From positions 4,278,001 to 4,342,000 of the forward strand of contig JAJUBI010000003.1 of assembly GCA_022419385.1 (NCBI GenBank): 64,000 nt of DNA, given 5' to 3'. Source of the DNA: Paraconiothyrium sp. Pb-2020. Taxonomy: Eukaryota; Ascomycota; Dothideomycetes; Pleosporales; Didymosphaeriaceae. Every line of letters starts with the position of its first letter. Position 1 is the stretch's first letter. Below are positions 33,378-44,892 of this stretch, in pieces. The position numbers and the translations under genes are program-made. The notes beneath the pieces are model-generated. The model worked only from the letters and a program-made list of their open reading frames with translations. It did no database searches and was not told where the DNA came from.

Positions 33378-34550
33378 GCTCGCTTGATATGATGGTGTGT
33401 GAAGTGGGTGTACACGCGGGAGCCATCGCTTCACTACGCCTTTATGAGCGCTCACAGCATGCGCGGCAGTGAGACGTCGTACGTCAGTACATATGATTTC
33501 TGCGACGCTCGCGGTAGGTTAATGTCTACTCGCCGCTGGCGGTCCGCAAGACGCAAGCCTATGAAACACCACGCATATCAGCAGCCGGCGTCACTCTGAA
33601 ACCATTCGCCATCATGCACCGCGCGCGGACACGAACGCCGAGGATGACTGGTAGACTAGACTACCTGGCAGCAAACAATGCAAAGGCGACACAGAGATAG
33701 CGCTGGTGCAAGTGTAGCTGCATGATGGATGTTTTTGATTGGGGGTTGTATAACTAACGCTCGCCAGTGTGCTTTTTGCTTCAGCCATGCCGCGGCGTGA
33801 GCCGCCCAAAGACAATCTGAAGGAACTAGAGCCGTGCTATCTACGCAGGCTCAGTCCTTGAACCCGGCTCGTTATCGCCAGGGATGCCGTGACCACCATG
33901 CGCACCTTTGCTTCTGTCGATGCCGAAGCCAGGAGGTAAAAGAGACGGAAAAAGCAAGCATGTGAGTGTGTGAATGTGTAGATGTATTGGAGCATACAAA
34001 AGGGGGTATTTTTATCGCCGAAGTAGGAAAATGTGATTGGCGATGGAGTTTTATTGTGCTTGTGGGTTGCTGCCTGAGGAATCGATGGAAAACTCCAGAC
34101 CACCATCCCCGTATTCAATTTCAGCCTGTCCATCCGTCCGACCACGCATCCCCTGGCACACGCACACCCAGCGACCCAAATTACGTGTCCACTATACACA
34201 TGGTATGCGCATGGGGCCGTGCCGGTGATGCACCAAATTGTGTTGACCTGTTTTCTGCTTCCACCAAAGTATAATTACGACCGTTATTTTTTTTGTGTAT
34301 GGTCGCAGGAACATAAGAAATCGCTAATAAACAATGAAGATTGAGTATCTCAGAGGCTGCAGGGAACAGAGACGAAAACGCAAACGCTTGCAATGCCGAA
34401 GAAATGAACCATGCTATAGACGCTCATTCATACAAACGAGTTTTGATACAGCTGAAACGGGTGAACCAGGTCGGCCTGGTGATTAAGGCCTGGTCAAGAG
34501 AGGAGACTTATTGATCTTGGATCGCTACAGCAGATTTTCGCCATAGGCCG
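33378..34550. other. Intergenic
   Basis: A spacer of 1.17 kb with the promoter of the small membrane protein and the 3' flank of the cyclin gene, the latter AT-rich around 34270-34400. No gene is supported. Confidence 0.45.
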
Positions 34551-35820
34551 TCAGTACTGCGGCTGAGTTTGTATGTATGTGTTTTGGTAGTACTGTGCCT
34601 GATGCATGTTGGCTGGATGCTCGGGTGTTGGAGTTGTTGGGTAGGTGGTGGGTGGGATTGGGTGTGACTTGGCCACGAACTGCTCGTTCTCCGGAGTGAT
34701 TGGCGGTGTGAGGCATCCATGTTGCAGAACAGCAGCAGAGTAATGGTTCTTCTGAGGTGTCTGGGGTCCATAAGCATCCGACATGGACTTGGGCTCTTCT
34801 AATCCAGCAGACGCAGGAGGGGTCGGCGGGGCTGCAGCCCGTCGAGCAATCTGCGCCTGGCGCTGAAGGAACTCGTCTACAGTAGTTGAGACATTCGAGA
34901 GGTGCATGGATGAATACTTGCGAGAAAGCACTTGCGAAGGCTGGTACAGGTGGTTGGACAAGCTCATAACGGTCTGGGGGTCGTACGTGGCAGCCCACTC
35001 AGACACCTTATGGTCATTGCGAGAGAGGATACACCTAGCGAGGGCGAGCGAGGATCTTGCAAGGATTGACGGCCTCGTGGACACAAACTCTTTGTGGAAC
35101 AGAGCGATCTCAGCAATGTACAACGACATGTGCTCAACCTCGGGGTCAAAAGGTCCTTCGGCAAGAGCAACCTGGAGAAAGGCGTCAACCGTGGGGTGTC
35201 CAATGATCCAGTTTAGGGTTTGTAGCACATGCCACTCCATCTGGGTAAACATTTCATCGTCGTATAGCGAGCAGCACATGGACTTGAGCTCCCGTACCGT
35301 GGGTACACGGTCTTTCTTGTCACCGTACTTAGCAGCGATCAGCAAGGCAGCGCAGCCGACTAGTTGATAGTGACGCTTGTATACCACACGGCGAGAGCAG
35401 TAGCGGTCGAGGAGATTTACGGCGAGGAAGAGGGTCTCAGGAAGCAGCTGGAAGGCAGCGTGAGCCTCGACGAGGAAGTCAAGAAGGTAGGGACGCATGA
35501 ACCATTGGATCTCGGTCTGAATGTCAATTGAGTTGACGTCAGGAAGAGTTTGTGACTACATCTGGTCAGCAAGGGCGCAGTCGTCCAGAGTAGTACGGAG
35601 CACAAACCTCCATGTACTCCATGTGGTCCATAATATCTTCTTGATATTCTTCCGCGGTCATTCTTGACAGCTCCTCTGCGAGAGCTCGCTGCTGCATGCG
35701 TGCGATAGCTCGGGCACGATCCCTCTCTTCTGCGCGGGCGGCGTAGACGCCGTCATCTTGTGTCTCAACAAAGTACGAGTTGCATTGCCCATAACGGGAC
35801 AAGGGTTGTCGGAAAGCCAT
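34551..35820 (-). CDS. G1/S cyclin (CLN/Puc1-like)
   Basis: Regulatory subunit for Cdk1 in G1 progression. Two exons (35608-35820, 34551-35555) give 405 residues. The N-terminus is charged and helical (EERDRARAIARMQQRALAEE). After the splice QTLPDVNSIDIQTEIQWFMRPYLLDFL starts the cyclin box, with the conserved MRPYLLDFLVE, LPETLFLAVNLLDRY and LIAAKYGDKK helices. The second cyclin fold covers FDPEVEHMSLYIAEIAL. The C-terminal third is disordered with many Ser/Thr-Pro sites (TPPAS, TPQKN, TPPITPENE, TPTPEHP) and Gln/Tyr at the end, resembling a PEST degradation region. The intron donor is GTTTGT, a weaker form. A very long gene-free region lies upstream, which could hold extended regulation or a long leader. 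Confidence 0.92.
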
Positions 35821-38800
35821 TATAGCGTTTGGTATTCGAAAGAGTGGACGTCAGGTCTCCTGGATAGACTATATACTGGGTCGAATTTCGCTCGTGGTGA
35901 GGAAGTGGTAGCTCGAAGAGCTATATTAGAGAGCGGCAGCCGGGTAGGCAAAGGGTCGAAAAGACTGTAATTAGTTGGATAATTTTGAGTATCCCCAAGT
36001 ATTGAGAGGCGGGGAATTGATATAATGTAACCTAGAGTGACATGCTGTTTAGCGGATAGCATGCAAGGTAGAACGCGAGATCTCATACCTGAAGAATTAG
36101 ATGATTACGCGAACAAGAGAAGGACAGGGACCGAGAAATCCGAAGGGACGAATACAAGACAGGTTCAAAGAATCGAGCCCCTTGCTAACTGCATTCAGGA
36201 GCAGGATTGGAATGGGTGGCGGCTGCTATCCGGAGAGAGGGAGAACTCGGATATGGGGCAGAGCACGAGTTAACGAGTCCGCCGGTTGGTTGTAGAGGAT
36301 AGTGGATCGCCAAGAGAGTGGGGAATGCGCGGATTCCAGATCTGGCAACCACAAACCTAATAAATCATTAGCTGGAGAGGGGTGGACGGGTAGTTAAGGT
36401 TCTACGTACTGCTGAGAGCGGCCCTGAGGGTTAGGGTCGGTTGATGGCGGGTGGCAGCTGGTTGTGACTGCGATAGGGTACAGGTCTGCGCAGCCGTTCA
36501 GTCAGTATGGGTGCAAAGAGAATTCGATAACGAGAGGGAATCCAGTGGCGGCCAACGGTAGGGTCGCATCCAATAAGGTCGGTGGGAGATTGTTGGAATG
36601 GAAGTGCGTCTCCTGATTCGGAAGAAATGTAAAACAGCGCCCTGGGGTCGAAACTCGTGGTCACGGCCGGCAGCAAGCCAAAGAGAATATTTTTCCACCA
36701 TCCACCGTATTGCGTTTGCGGCAACGTGAATTCAAGCAGGGTGTTCCGTGCTCCAGAACGGGAGCGAAAGACGCAGAAGCTTTCTTTGAGCTGTCTGCAC
36801 GAGGTGCAATCCGGAGATCACGATGATTCGGTCGAGTAGACACGGCGGTCTAGCAAGACACGTCTCGAGCGCGCAAGAATCCGACGGCCGCTTGGTATGC
36901 AGCGTCCCTCGAGCACCCACACATCCAATTTCAATGCTGCACTAAGCCGTCGACACGCCCTCCACACGACGTACACGACGCACCTGTCCACTGCCGCCTC
37001 TTCACATTGCTGCCGCTATCGCTGTCCATGTCGTTGCCATTGCAGGCTTCGTTGCTCCTAGAAAAGATGTCGAGTCGCGGGTTCCGTGCTCGCGGGAAAG
37101 GAGGCAGGAGCGGCCCAGCTGGTGCCGAACGGGAAGGAGTGGGGCAGCGTACGCCGACGGTCGAGTCCTCGGGACGTCACAGGGCACTGGCATAGAAAAA
37201 GAAAAGAGAGACATACCCTATACAACACAACGGATTGCACTGGCTGGCACCGCTTGTCGAAGCACGAGGCTGTCGGAGGGTAGAGATTGGGGGCTCTGAA
37301 AGGGCAGACGAGAGTGCTTGGAGTGCAACGTCGTGTGCAGCTCAGCGTCGCAGTGGCGGAAGAGAGGAAGGTCGGGTGAAGGCACAGAGGTTCTGTACGC
37401 TTCGTCTCGTCCTGTTTGGGAGAGAGTACGGTCGGCTTGGGGGGAACCGAGGAGCAGGTGGCAGAGTTATAGGGACAGACGGATGTGAAACGTTCAGCAC
37501 TCCATCAGATCCTGTACTCGATGCTCCGACCGTGGTGAAGAAGGCGGATAGGGAGAGAGGTGAGCGAGAGGTAGGAGGATGGGGAGAAGTAGACGGGCCA
37601 AGGCTGAAATCACAGGCCAGCAGCGCCCAGCACCAGGCGGTGGAGCTGCTGTGGGTGCGTCGAGCTAAGCTGCATGCGCGCCCACGAGCAAGGAACCACC
37701 GGCCGCCCCTACCCAATCGCCGTCTAGTGCGCCGGTGTCGTGCGGCGTGCGGAGCAGGATGGGCTTTGTCTCTCTGTTGCATCTGGCAGCTCGCCAGGAA
37801 CACGTTCCATCTTCACGCGTCGCCCTGCTCACCACCCGCGGGCGCGCCTCTCCGGGCCGTGGCTGCATCTCTGAGCCCTTTGCAGCGTGGGACGGCGCAC
37901 CAATACTGGCGGTCGCTGGCTGTGCTGCTCCTCTGCAGCGGCCTGCGACACAGAGGGCGGCTACCACTGTGAACGATGCAGCATGCTCTGCTCCGCCGGC
38001 GATGGCTGGCCACGCCTGTACACGTCTCTACACGTCTCTACACGTCCGTGGATGGCGATTCCGGTCAGCCACTCATGCACCTACGCCCGCGCGAACACGC
38101 GACCCAGTAGTCTTGCCCCTCCGGCGTTGAAACAACTTGGAAGCCAGCTCGCCAAGCCCTGCTTTTGCCTTTAGGCAGTGCCGCCGTCAGGCCCTCCCCA
38201 GGACATGCATGCAAACCGCGAGGTTCCCCTGGGCTCCTGAGCATCGTCATTTGTACGCTGGTCGACTCGTCCGCCCGAGCACCAATGCTCCTTTTAGCTG
38301 CGGCGGCGTATAGCCATCGTGCCATCCATCCCCTCCATGGCTGCCTCACTCATTCGTGCTGGCCCAGGCAGAGTGCAGCTCGCTCCCGTTGCGCCTGCAT
38401 TCGAACTACTATAAAAGAAACCTGCTCGCTACCGACCCTTCAGCCGGGGTAATACAGTCACTCCTTACGCGGGCCTTCCGCAGTTGCGTCAAGATCTTCC
38501 GATAGACGCCCTCAATTTCTCAATGTGTGGGACGGGCTGCGAATCTTCACGCTGACCATGCCTCACTCGCGTCGTATAATTGCTTTCGCACACGCAATCT
38601 CACACGTCGAGTCGCAATCGCGTCCTTCTAGCTCGCTTCTCGAAATTGCCAATGGGCGACTCCGTGTGCATGGGGCGTCTCCGACGAAGCGCATTATTGT
38701 GCCGTTCCGGAAACACCATCCATGGGCCTCTCCCTTGCGGAGCCTCGCCAGCCACATGCGGGGGGTAGCATGTGTGATGGAATCAATTCTGTTGCCGTGC

Positions 38801-41800
38801 GGAGCAGCAATCGTCTGCGGTCGATGTGACAATGGCCCGAGTCTGGCCGTCAGAAATACACCTGTCATCGCCAGTACATATGCACATCACTGTGGCCCAA
38901 GGCAGGCACTCAGCCCTCGGTACTATAGTACGCGTCTTCAGCTGCATGCTGCATGCCAATCTTGGTTCTGAAGATGGGTGTCTTGCGATTTGACAGTTCG
39001 GCGGCGCTGATTCGGTGTCGGCCACGCATCGCCTACGAATCCGAGAAATCGGTAAGCCTTAGCGCATCTCCCGCGCTCCTAACATGGCACCGAGCGAAAG
39101 CAGTCCTCCAATGCTGCCGCTTCGTCCCCCTTCCTTGATTCGCCCCCGCGCATCAATACTGCCTTCCTGATGGCTGCTGCAGCTAACCCGTAGCAGCCGG
39201 CGTCCGATGCGGCACTGCTTGCTAGCCACACCACTGCACCAGCGACTGCAGCTCGTCTCGCCTGATCTCAGATTATGTCACAGTCGCGACCGCGACCGCG
39301 TTTGCAAAGTCAAAGCACACGCGACAGCGCGACGAAACTATGGATTACCACTTCCGACCCCGCCTCCGTGCATGCTGCCGGGTCCGAGGAGGAGCACGTC
39401 TCGTGTGCAGTGGACCCAGCATGCGACCCGTCGACCCTCCTTGCCTGGGCGTCGATTTTGTACAGAAAATTTCGACGTCGTGCGGGTCCTTCAACAATGT
39501 CTGCCGCCGGTGTGACAGGACGTCAATTGTCTCCCAGAGCAACGAGGAAGGGTAGCGAGCTGTGGATAAGTGGGCGCTGTGACACGGCGATTCGCAGCGA
39601 CGGCTTCCCTTCTGGCTCCTAGCGCTCCAGTCGCTTACTCTACAGGAGCGTGACACGGCCACGACATAGCTGCTCGTCCTCACACAGCCGCAAGCAAACT
39701 GTTGACTGCATGATAATCACCGCTACGCCCGCTGCGAGGCTGCCGCAGCTGTCGCTGCACATTGAATGTCACCGCATCTGCTGACGGGACCCTCCCAACA
39801 CTGTGGCCTGCAGTCAGACCTCTGCCTCCTTACTAGAACGTTCTTTCTCAATCGAGTAGTGAGCGTAGCAAGCACGATAATCACTTGTTTCGAAGCATGT
39901 CGTGGCGGCTCCTGAGTGTCCAAGCTCCCCAGACCGGTGGGCCCACAGCGGTCCATGTATAATGGAGCCTGCCGCCTTACGAATCATCACTCACACCCAA
40001 GTCAGTCTCCGCTCCTTGTCTTGAAGCCTAGTCAACGCGCGAGAAATGCGCGTTCCTGTCTCGCTCATGGGATGCGCGTTCGTCGGGCAAAAATGCACTT
40101 GCTTATGGCGTCGCAGCCCGGTGCAAGCCAATATAGAACCCCACACCGGCGGAATCAGCAGCCGTGGAAAGCCAGCCGACTTCCGCGGGCGTTTTCCAAG
40201 CACGGATCTGTGACATCAGCTCGGTCGCCGAAACTCTAAGCGGCATTGATTGCTCGCTGTGGTCTCAAATTTTAGGAGGCTGCGATCTCACGGTTGCGGA
40301 TCTAGGGGTGTAATGCCACAGCAACCACCTGCCTATTTTCTCCTCTCAGTTTTCAGTCATTGCGCGTTGCCGATGATCAGCGAACTGCTGAGGGGCTTCT
40401 AGTTTTTTCGGTGGATTCGTTTTAAAAAACCCTTCATTGGCACAGCAACCGGGAGCCAGCAGCATGTCCCGCAGCAACCGCACCTCTAGTTCGAGGTCAA
40501 TGCCTTCTATATAGCCGTCGCTGCCTCGAAACTTCATGCACAAAAGATGTGAATGCAGGGAAGACTTCTCAACGATTGAGATTTTCCCATCATATCCGAT
40601 GCACAGTGCAGCCAGGTGTCCCAACCGCCGCAACCCCCTTCGGCAGATTGCGTCAAAAGGGACCCTTCAGGACCCTCTCTCCATATCCATCTACAGCCCT
40701 GTTGCCATGGCTATACGTATGCCCTTCAAGCGTCCCGAATTCTCAGCGAAGTTGCCCCGTAGACATCGCTTCGCACGCTGCGGCCTCGTGTCGTCTCTGA
40801 GAGGTTCTCAGGGGCCGCGGGCGGCTTCTGCGGACGGCTAAACCTCGTCAAAGCTTCATCGGAGATGCAAACTCATGGTACGAGTCAGATCGGGATGGAC
40901 TGGACGGTGGTGGTGGGTGTTGAGGAGGTGTCTGTGCTGGGAACCGAGGATGGCTGGGAGAGGTGCGGTTACGTGACGTTGGCGGGGCGGAAGAACGATT
41001 TTGCGATCGATTGCGGCGATGGTGATTGGTTCGTTCGGGTACTGAAGGACCGAACTGCAACTCACCTGCACTCGAAGAGAATGTAAGTAAATAACATATT
41101 GCTCAGCTTGCTTGCACGTCGATCTACTCAGCTGCAGCAGAATCAATTTCGGTGGGCGTAGCCGTTAGCCAAGTGCCGCGAACACTGCATATGTGATGCT
41201 GCAGGACGACTCCATGACCTACAGCGCGACGAGATATCTGCTTTCATCCTCTTATCGTTCAGCCGCTAATTTACAGAGCGACAGATGGCTTAGAGTTCCA
41301 TTATATAGTCTTCGACACTTCACATTTATTTCCAGTCCCTTCTTCAGGTATCTGTCAATAATTCCTCGGTTGCGTCTTGTCTTTCCACACTTCTACATGA
41401 CGGCGTTCCGACATCATCCGCAGTAAGCCTTTTCTCTGAGCAGCATATTCCACAGTGTTGGAGGATGATCGTTGTTTCCATCCTTAAGCTCCATTACTTT
41501 ACTGGAGGTCAGATATTACTTCAGCCTTGCAACGTTTCAGACGTTTTCGACGCTTGACGAGGAATAGCACGGAGACGGAGAGCACTAGCAGCTAGCGGAA
41601 GAGCAAGCCACCAAGCACAGGTGAGTGTGCTTAGGCCGGGCAAATGAATGGTGATATGAAAACTATGTGAGAGAAATACAGGTCTTTAAGTTGGGCAACA
41701 AGACAGAAATGAGAGACGAATGCTATTCTACGGTGTCTTTAGTCTAATGATACACTGTTGATACGTAGCGCACTACTGAGTCTCATGGCAAAATTCCGCC

Positions 41801-42178
41801 AGTCCATCACCAGATGCCATGCCTCTTGTTGCTATGCCGCCATTCCGCGACACTAAAGCTCTACGTGAGCGGATGTGTACGCGCTGGGTCGGTGTCCTAC
41901 TGTTGGCCCCATTGGCAGCTTGGACAAGCCTCCCAAGCGTGAGACATAGGTACCAGTGGTCGGTTCATCGGTCTCCAGTATGTCCCAAGCAAAACCAACT
42001 GCGAAGCTCGTATTAGAGATTGAGATGGCTGAAGATGCTGTGCGATGTGCAGGAGCATCTTTGGAACAATCCACATTGGGTCGCTGGTTCGATACGCTCA
42101 TCGTTTGACCTCCACTGCTCCCTGATTCGAGGCCTCGATGCAATTTTGTCATCTTCGATCTTCGAACAGTTCTGAAAT
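35821..42178. other. 6.3-kb block without recognisable genes
   Basis: Upstream of the G1 cyclin and downstream of the laccase. Many open frames occur on both strands, the longest being 245 codons (37235-37972, +) and 153 codons (37342-37803, -). They overlap one another, read as Arg/Ser/Ala/Pro mixtures, and have no domain. About 37.0-40.2 kb is comparatively GC-rich. I see one TATAAAA (near 38410), a small tandem repeat (38011-38047) and no tRNA-like elements. The cyclin promoter and any long 5' leader lie at its left end. Noncoding transcripts are possible but not shown. Confidence 0.5.
38011..38047. repeat. Tandem 10-bp repeat
   Basis: Units of cacgtctcta: two perfect copies at 38021-38040, with degenerate copies before (38011-38020) and after (38041-38047). 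It lies in the gene-free block upstream of the cyclin. Confidence 0.8.
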
Positions 42179-44236
42179 TCAGTCGAAAGACCCGAACCAA
42201 ATGTCGTCCTCCGGCCCCGCACCCTTCTCAATTCCTTGCGCCGCACACAAGCCCTTCACATCCTGCGGCAACGTCCACTTTGCGATCTCATCAGCTCTAG
42301 TGACGAACTGCATCAGCAGACCCGCCTCATTGTGCCATCCTAGATGGCAGTGGAACGGCCATACACCCGCATTATCAGCAACGAACCTAATCAACGCCCA
42401 TCCAAAGGCCTCCACACTAGCCGTGTCACGCCGCAGCGGGTTCGTGAAGTCTAGCGTGTCATACAAATTATCAGCGGGGTACCCGTGACCAGATGCTAAC
42501 ACAAAGAACTTATAGCCGTGGAGATGAAAAGGATGATTTCCATCGTCGAAGTTCTGGATGAGAATATCGATTGTGCGGATGCCGGTTGTCTGGTACACGA
42601 GCGTGTGCTTAGCATCGAAGCCGGTGTTGATGCCAAAGGGGTAGGAGAGGTAGTACATGTGCGGCTCCTGCTTCTGTTCGTACGCGGAAACAAGCGTGTT
42701 CAGCGTCGGATGGGACATGTTCGCGCGGTAAGAGCTGTCGTTCAGAAAACCTCTGCTCAGGCGCCAATCTTTGATCTGGAAACTTGACCGCAGGTAGACT
42801 TGGTCGTCGGCTTTTTCGGGCGCGGCTATGGCTTGGATGGGTTTCAGAGCGCTGACGTTGAGGTCGCGGCATTCGAGTTCGATGACTTCGGGCCAGTCTT
42901 TGCTTTGGGGCGTGACGGCAATGCTTGGTGTTTGGTATCTGATCACGGCGCGGACTTCTTCTTTTAATTCGGGCTCTTCGTATGCGAAGCAGTGACTGAT
43001 CATGCGTGCTCTCATCCAGTAGAGATCTTTGTTGGCCTTGGGTGGCGGCACGACGATGCTGTAACGCTGCGCGGGGTTGATGTTGAGACGGTGGATGGAC
43101 TGTGGGTGTACGTCGGTGCCATCGACTTCTGTGAGGAAGAACTCATGTTCATCGATCTGAATTTGGAACTCGGCGAATGCCCCTACGTTTATGAAGCGCA
43201 GCCGGGTATTGTGTTCGGTCGACAAGTCAAAGAGGGTGTTCGACCTATCAACTGACGAACAGTTGCGGTTCGGCAAGTCTGTGCAGTTGCGAGTGCCGCG
43301 TCCATTGATCAAAGCTGACTGCGGCACCGGCTCTTCGTTCTCGTTCCCGGGTTTAAGGTATTGCATGAGCAGGTTCGGAGACATATCGTAGTAATGGTCA
43401 GATACGAGGACCACTCGATCTTGGCCGTACGGTACTTTTTGCAGCCTCTGCTCCTCGTCTCCCCTTGCGTGAACAACAATAGGTCCCACAAGCCCATCCG
43501 ACGCTTGCATAGCCATATGGCTATGGTACCAGTACGTCCCAGTTTGACCAGTGACATTGAACCGATACGTGAAAGACTGACCGGGGGCAATCGGGCACTG
43601 GGAGATGCCAACGGTTCCATCCATCCAGTTCGTTCCATTTTGGAACATTCCATGCCAGTGAATCGAGGTAGCGTTCGAGGCTTTGTTATGTACGTGAACT
43701 ACTAGTTCATCGCCTTCATTACATTCGATCAGTGGGCCAGGGAATATGCCGTTTATTAATATCATTGGTCTGTAGACGCCATCCGGGTTTAGCTCGTGTT
43801 CCGAGACAGTCCAATCGTACTCCCTAGTGACCGGTTTATCATCGAAGTTCCACTTGGAGTCCAGGATATAGTCTTCCTCAGGACGCAACTGAGCTTCCGC
43901 AATCTTGTTCGAGGCACCATGGCGACGAGACAGAATTGAATGTATCAAGAAACCAATTGTCCAAGCTGCAAGAAGCGCGACGACGAGTATCCTATGGAGT
44001 CAGAATCATCGATCCCAATTGTATTCAATTACTTACCTCAACCAATGCTTTTTCACCCGTTGAGCAGTTGAATCCGAAGATGTGCTCTCAAAGTCGCTCT
44101 TCGTTCCCAATTCTTCAATGTCGGACAGCTCGCTGCTCTGTTCTGAATCTGCTACATCTCCAAGGAGCCCTTCACGTTCTTCTTCATGTTCTGCATCTTT
44201 CCTCTCGCTCAACTGGAACACCTCGCCACGAGCCAT
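42179..44236 (-). CDS. Laccase-like multicopper oxidase with N-terminal membrane anchor
   Basis: Oxidises phenols, diphenols or metal ions with reduction of O2 to water. Two exons (44037-44236, 42179-43991) give 670 residues. The first 66 residues are acidic and Ser-rich. They are followed by one helix at 67-87 (RILVVALLAAWTIGFLIHSIL), so the enzyme should be a type II membrane protein with its catalytic part outside or in the lumen. All four copper motifs are intact: HWHG (178-181), YWYHSH (220-225), HPFHLHG (553-559) and HCHLGWH (614-620), with Leu as the axial type 1 residue, which suggests a high redox potential. Several NxS/T sites are present. Fungal homologues act in pigment or iron metabolism; the substrate cannot be read here. 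It is divergent from the acid phosphatase. Confidence 0.92.
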
Positions 44237-44892
44237 GGCAAGTATGATTCCTACAATCCTTCTCTTAATCAACCAAACACGCTCTTGCGCCGCGGAGTTC
44301 GCATCGGTTAGTAGCGTGTTCTAGCGCAAACGCACAAGCGCCACCGCGATGTCGGATTATGGTTGTGAGTACCGAGCTGGAGGTTTCTCACGAGACGTCG
44401 CTCCGTTGAGAGCCCTGGACATTGCCACAGGTACCCGGCAATAGCGCACGTGCGGCGCTCTCGAAGCTTTTTGCCGGGATGCCCGTAGGAACGAAGGCTG
44501 GCAAAAGATCCATGCCGAGACCCTTGGCAGTCGTCCAATGAGGGATGGCGAGCGAAACACGCCTTCCACTACGAGCACCAAGCACCCACAACACCTTCCT
44601 ACAAAAGCTTAACTGCGATGCACGGTCTAGGGACCCCAACGGCCCACAAAGAACATGTGCTATATACAATTCTCCTGATTCGCAGTTGCCCAGGGCATGC
44701 GCAGCCACCCCGGAGATGATTGTCGGCATGCGATGACGCTCCTCGGAGGCGTGACCGCACTGCTGGAAAACGTATAATAGGGTATACATTATTGGACCTT
44801 GGCCCTGCACCTGCAGCGTAGGCATCGACTGCACTTCATTTATCAGTCACTACCTCGTGGTCTGTCCTTTCGTTCGTTCGGTAAGGGTCAGC
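44237..44892. promoter_or_regulatory. Shared promoter of laccase and acid phosphatase
   Basis: A 656-bp divergent spacer. It holds the perfect palindrome CGCACGTGCG at 44445-44454 and a TATA-like element (TATAATA, 44773-44779) about 115 bp before the acid phosphatase start. Confidence 0.5.
44445..44454. promoter_or_regulatory. Palindromic CACGTG E-box, candidate NUC-1/PHO4 site
   Basis: CGCACGTGCG contains CACGTG with a 5' G, the core bound by PHO4/NUC-1 proteins. It lies about 440 bp upstream of the acid phosphatase start and about 210 bp upstream of the laccase start. Other bHLH factors recognise the same core, so the assignment rests on the downstream gene being a phosphatase. Confidence 0.45.

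Noticed and set aside
37235..37972. Long plus-strand open frame (245 codons) and an overlapping minus-strand frame (37342-37803)
   Set aside because: Both are Arg/Ser/Ala/Pro mixtures in GC-rich sequence, overlap each other and have no domain or start context; they look like chance frames.
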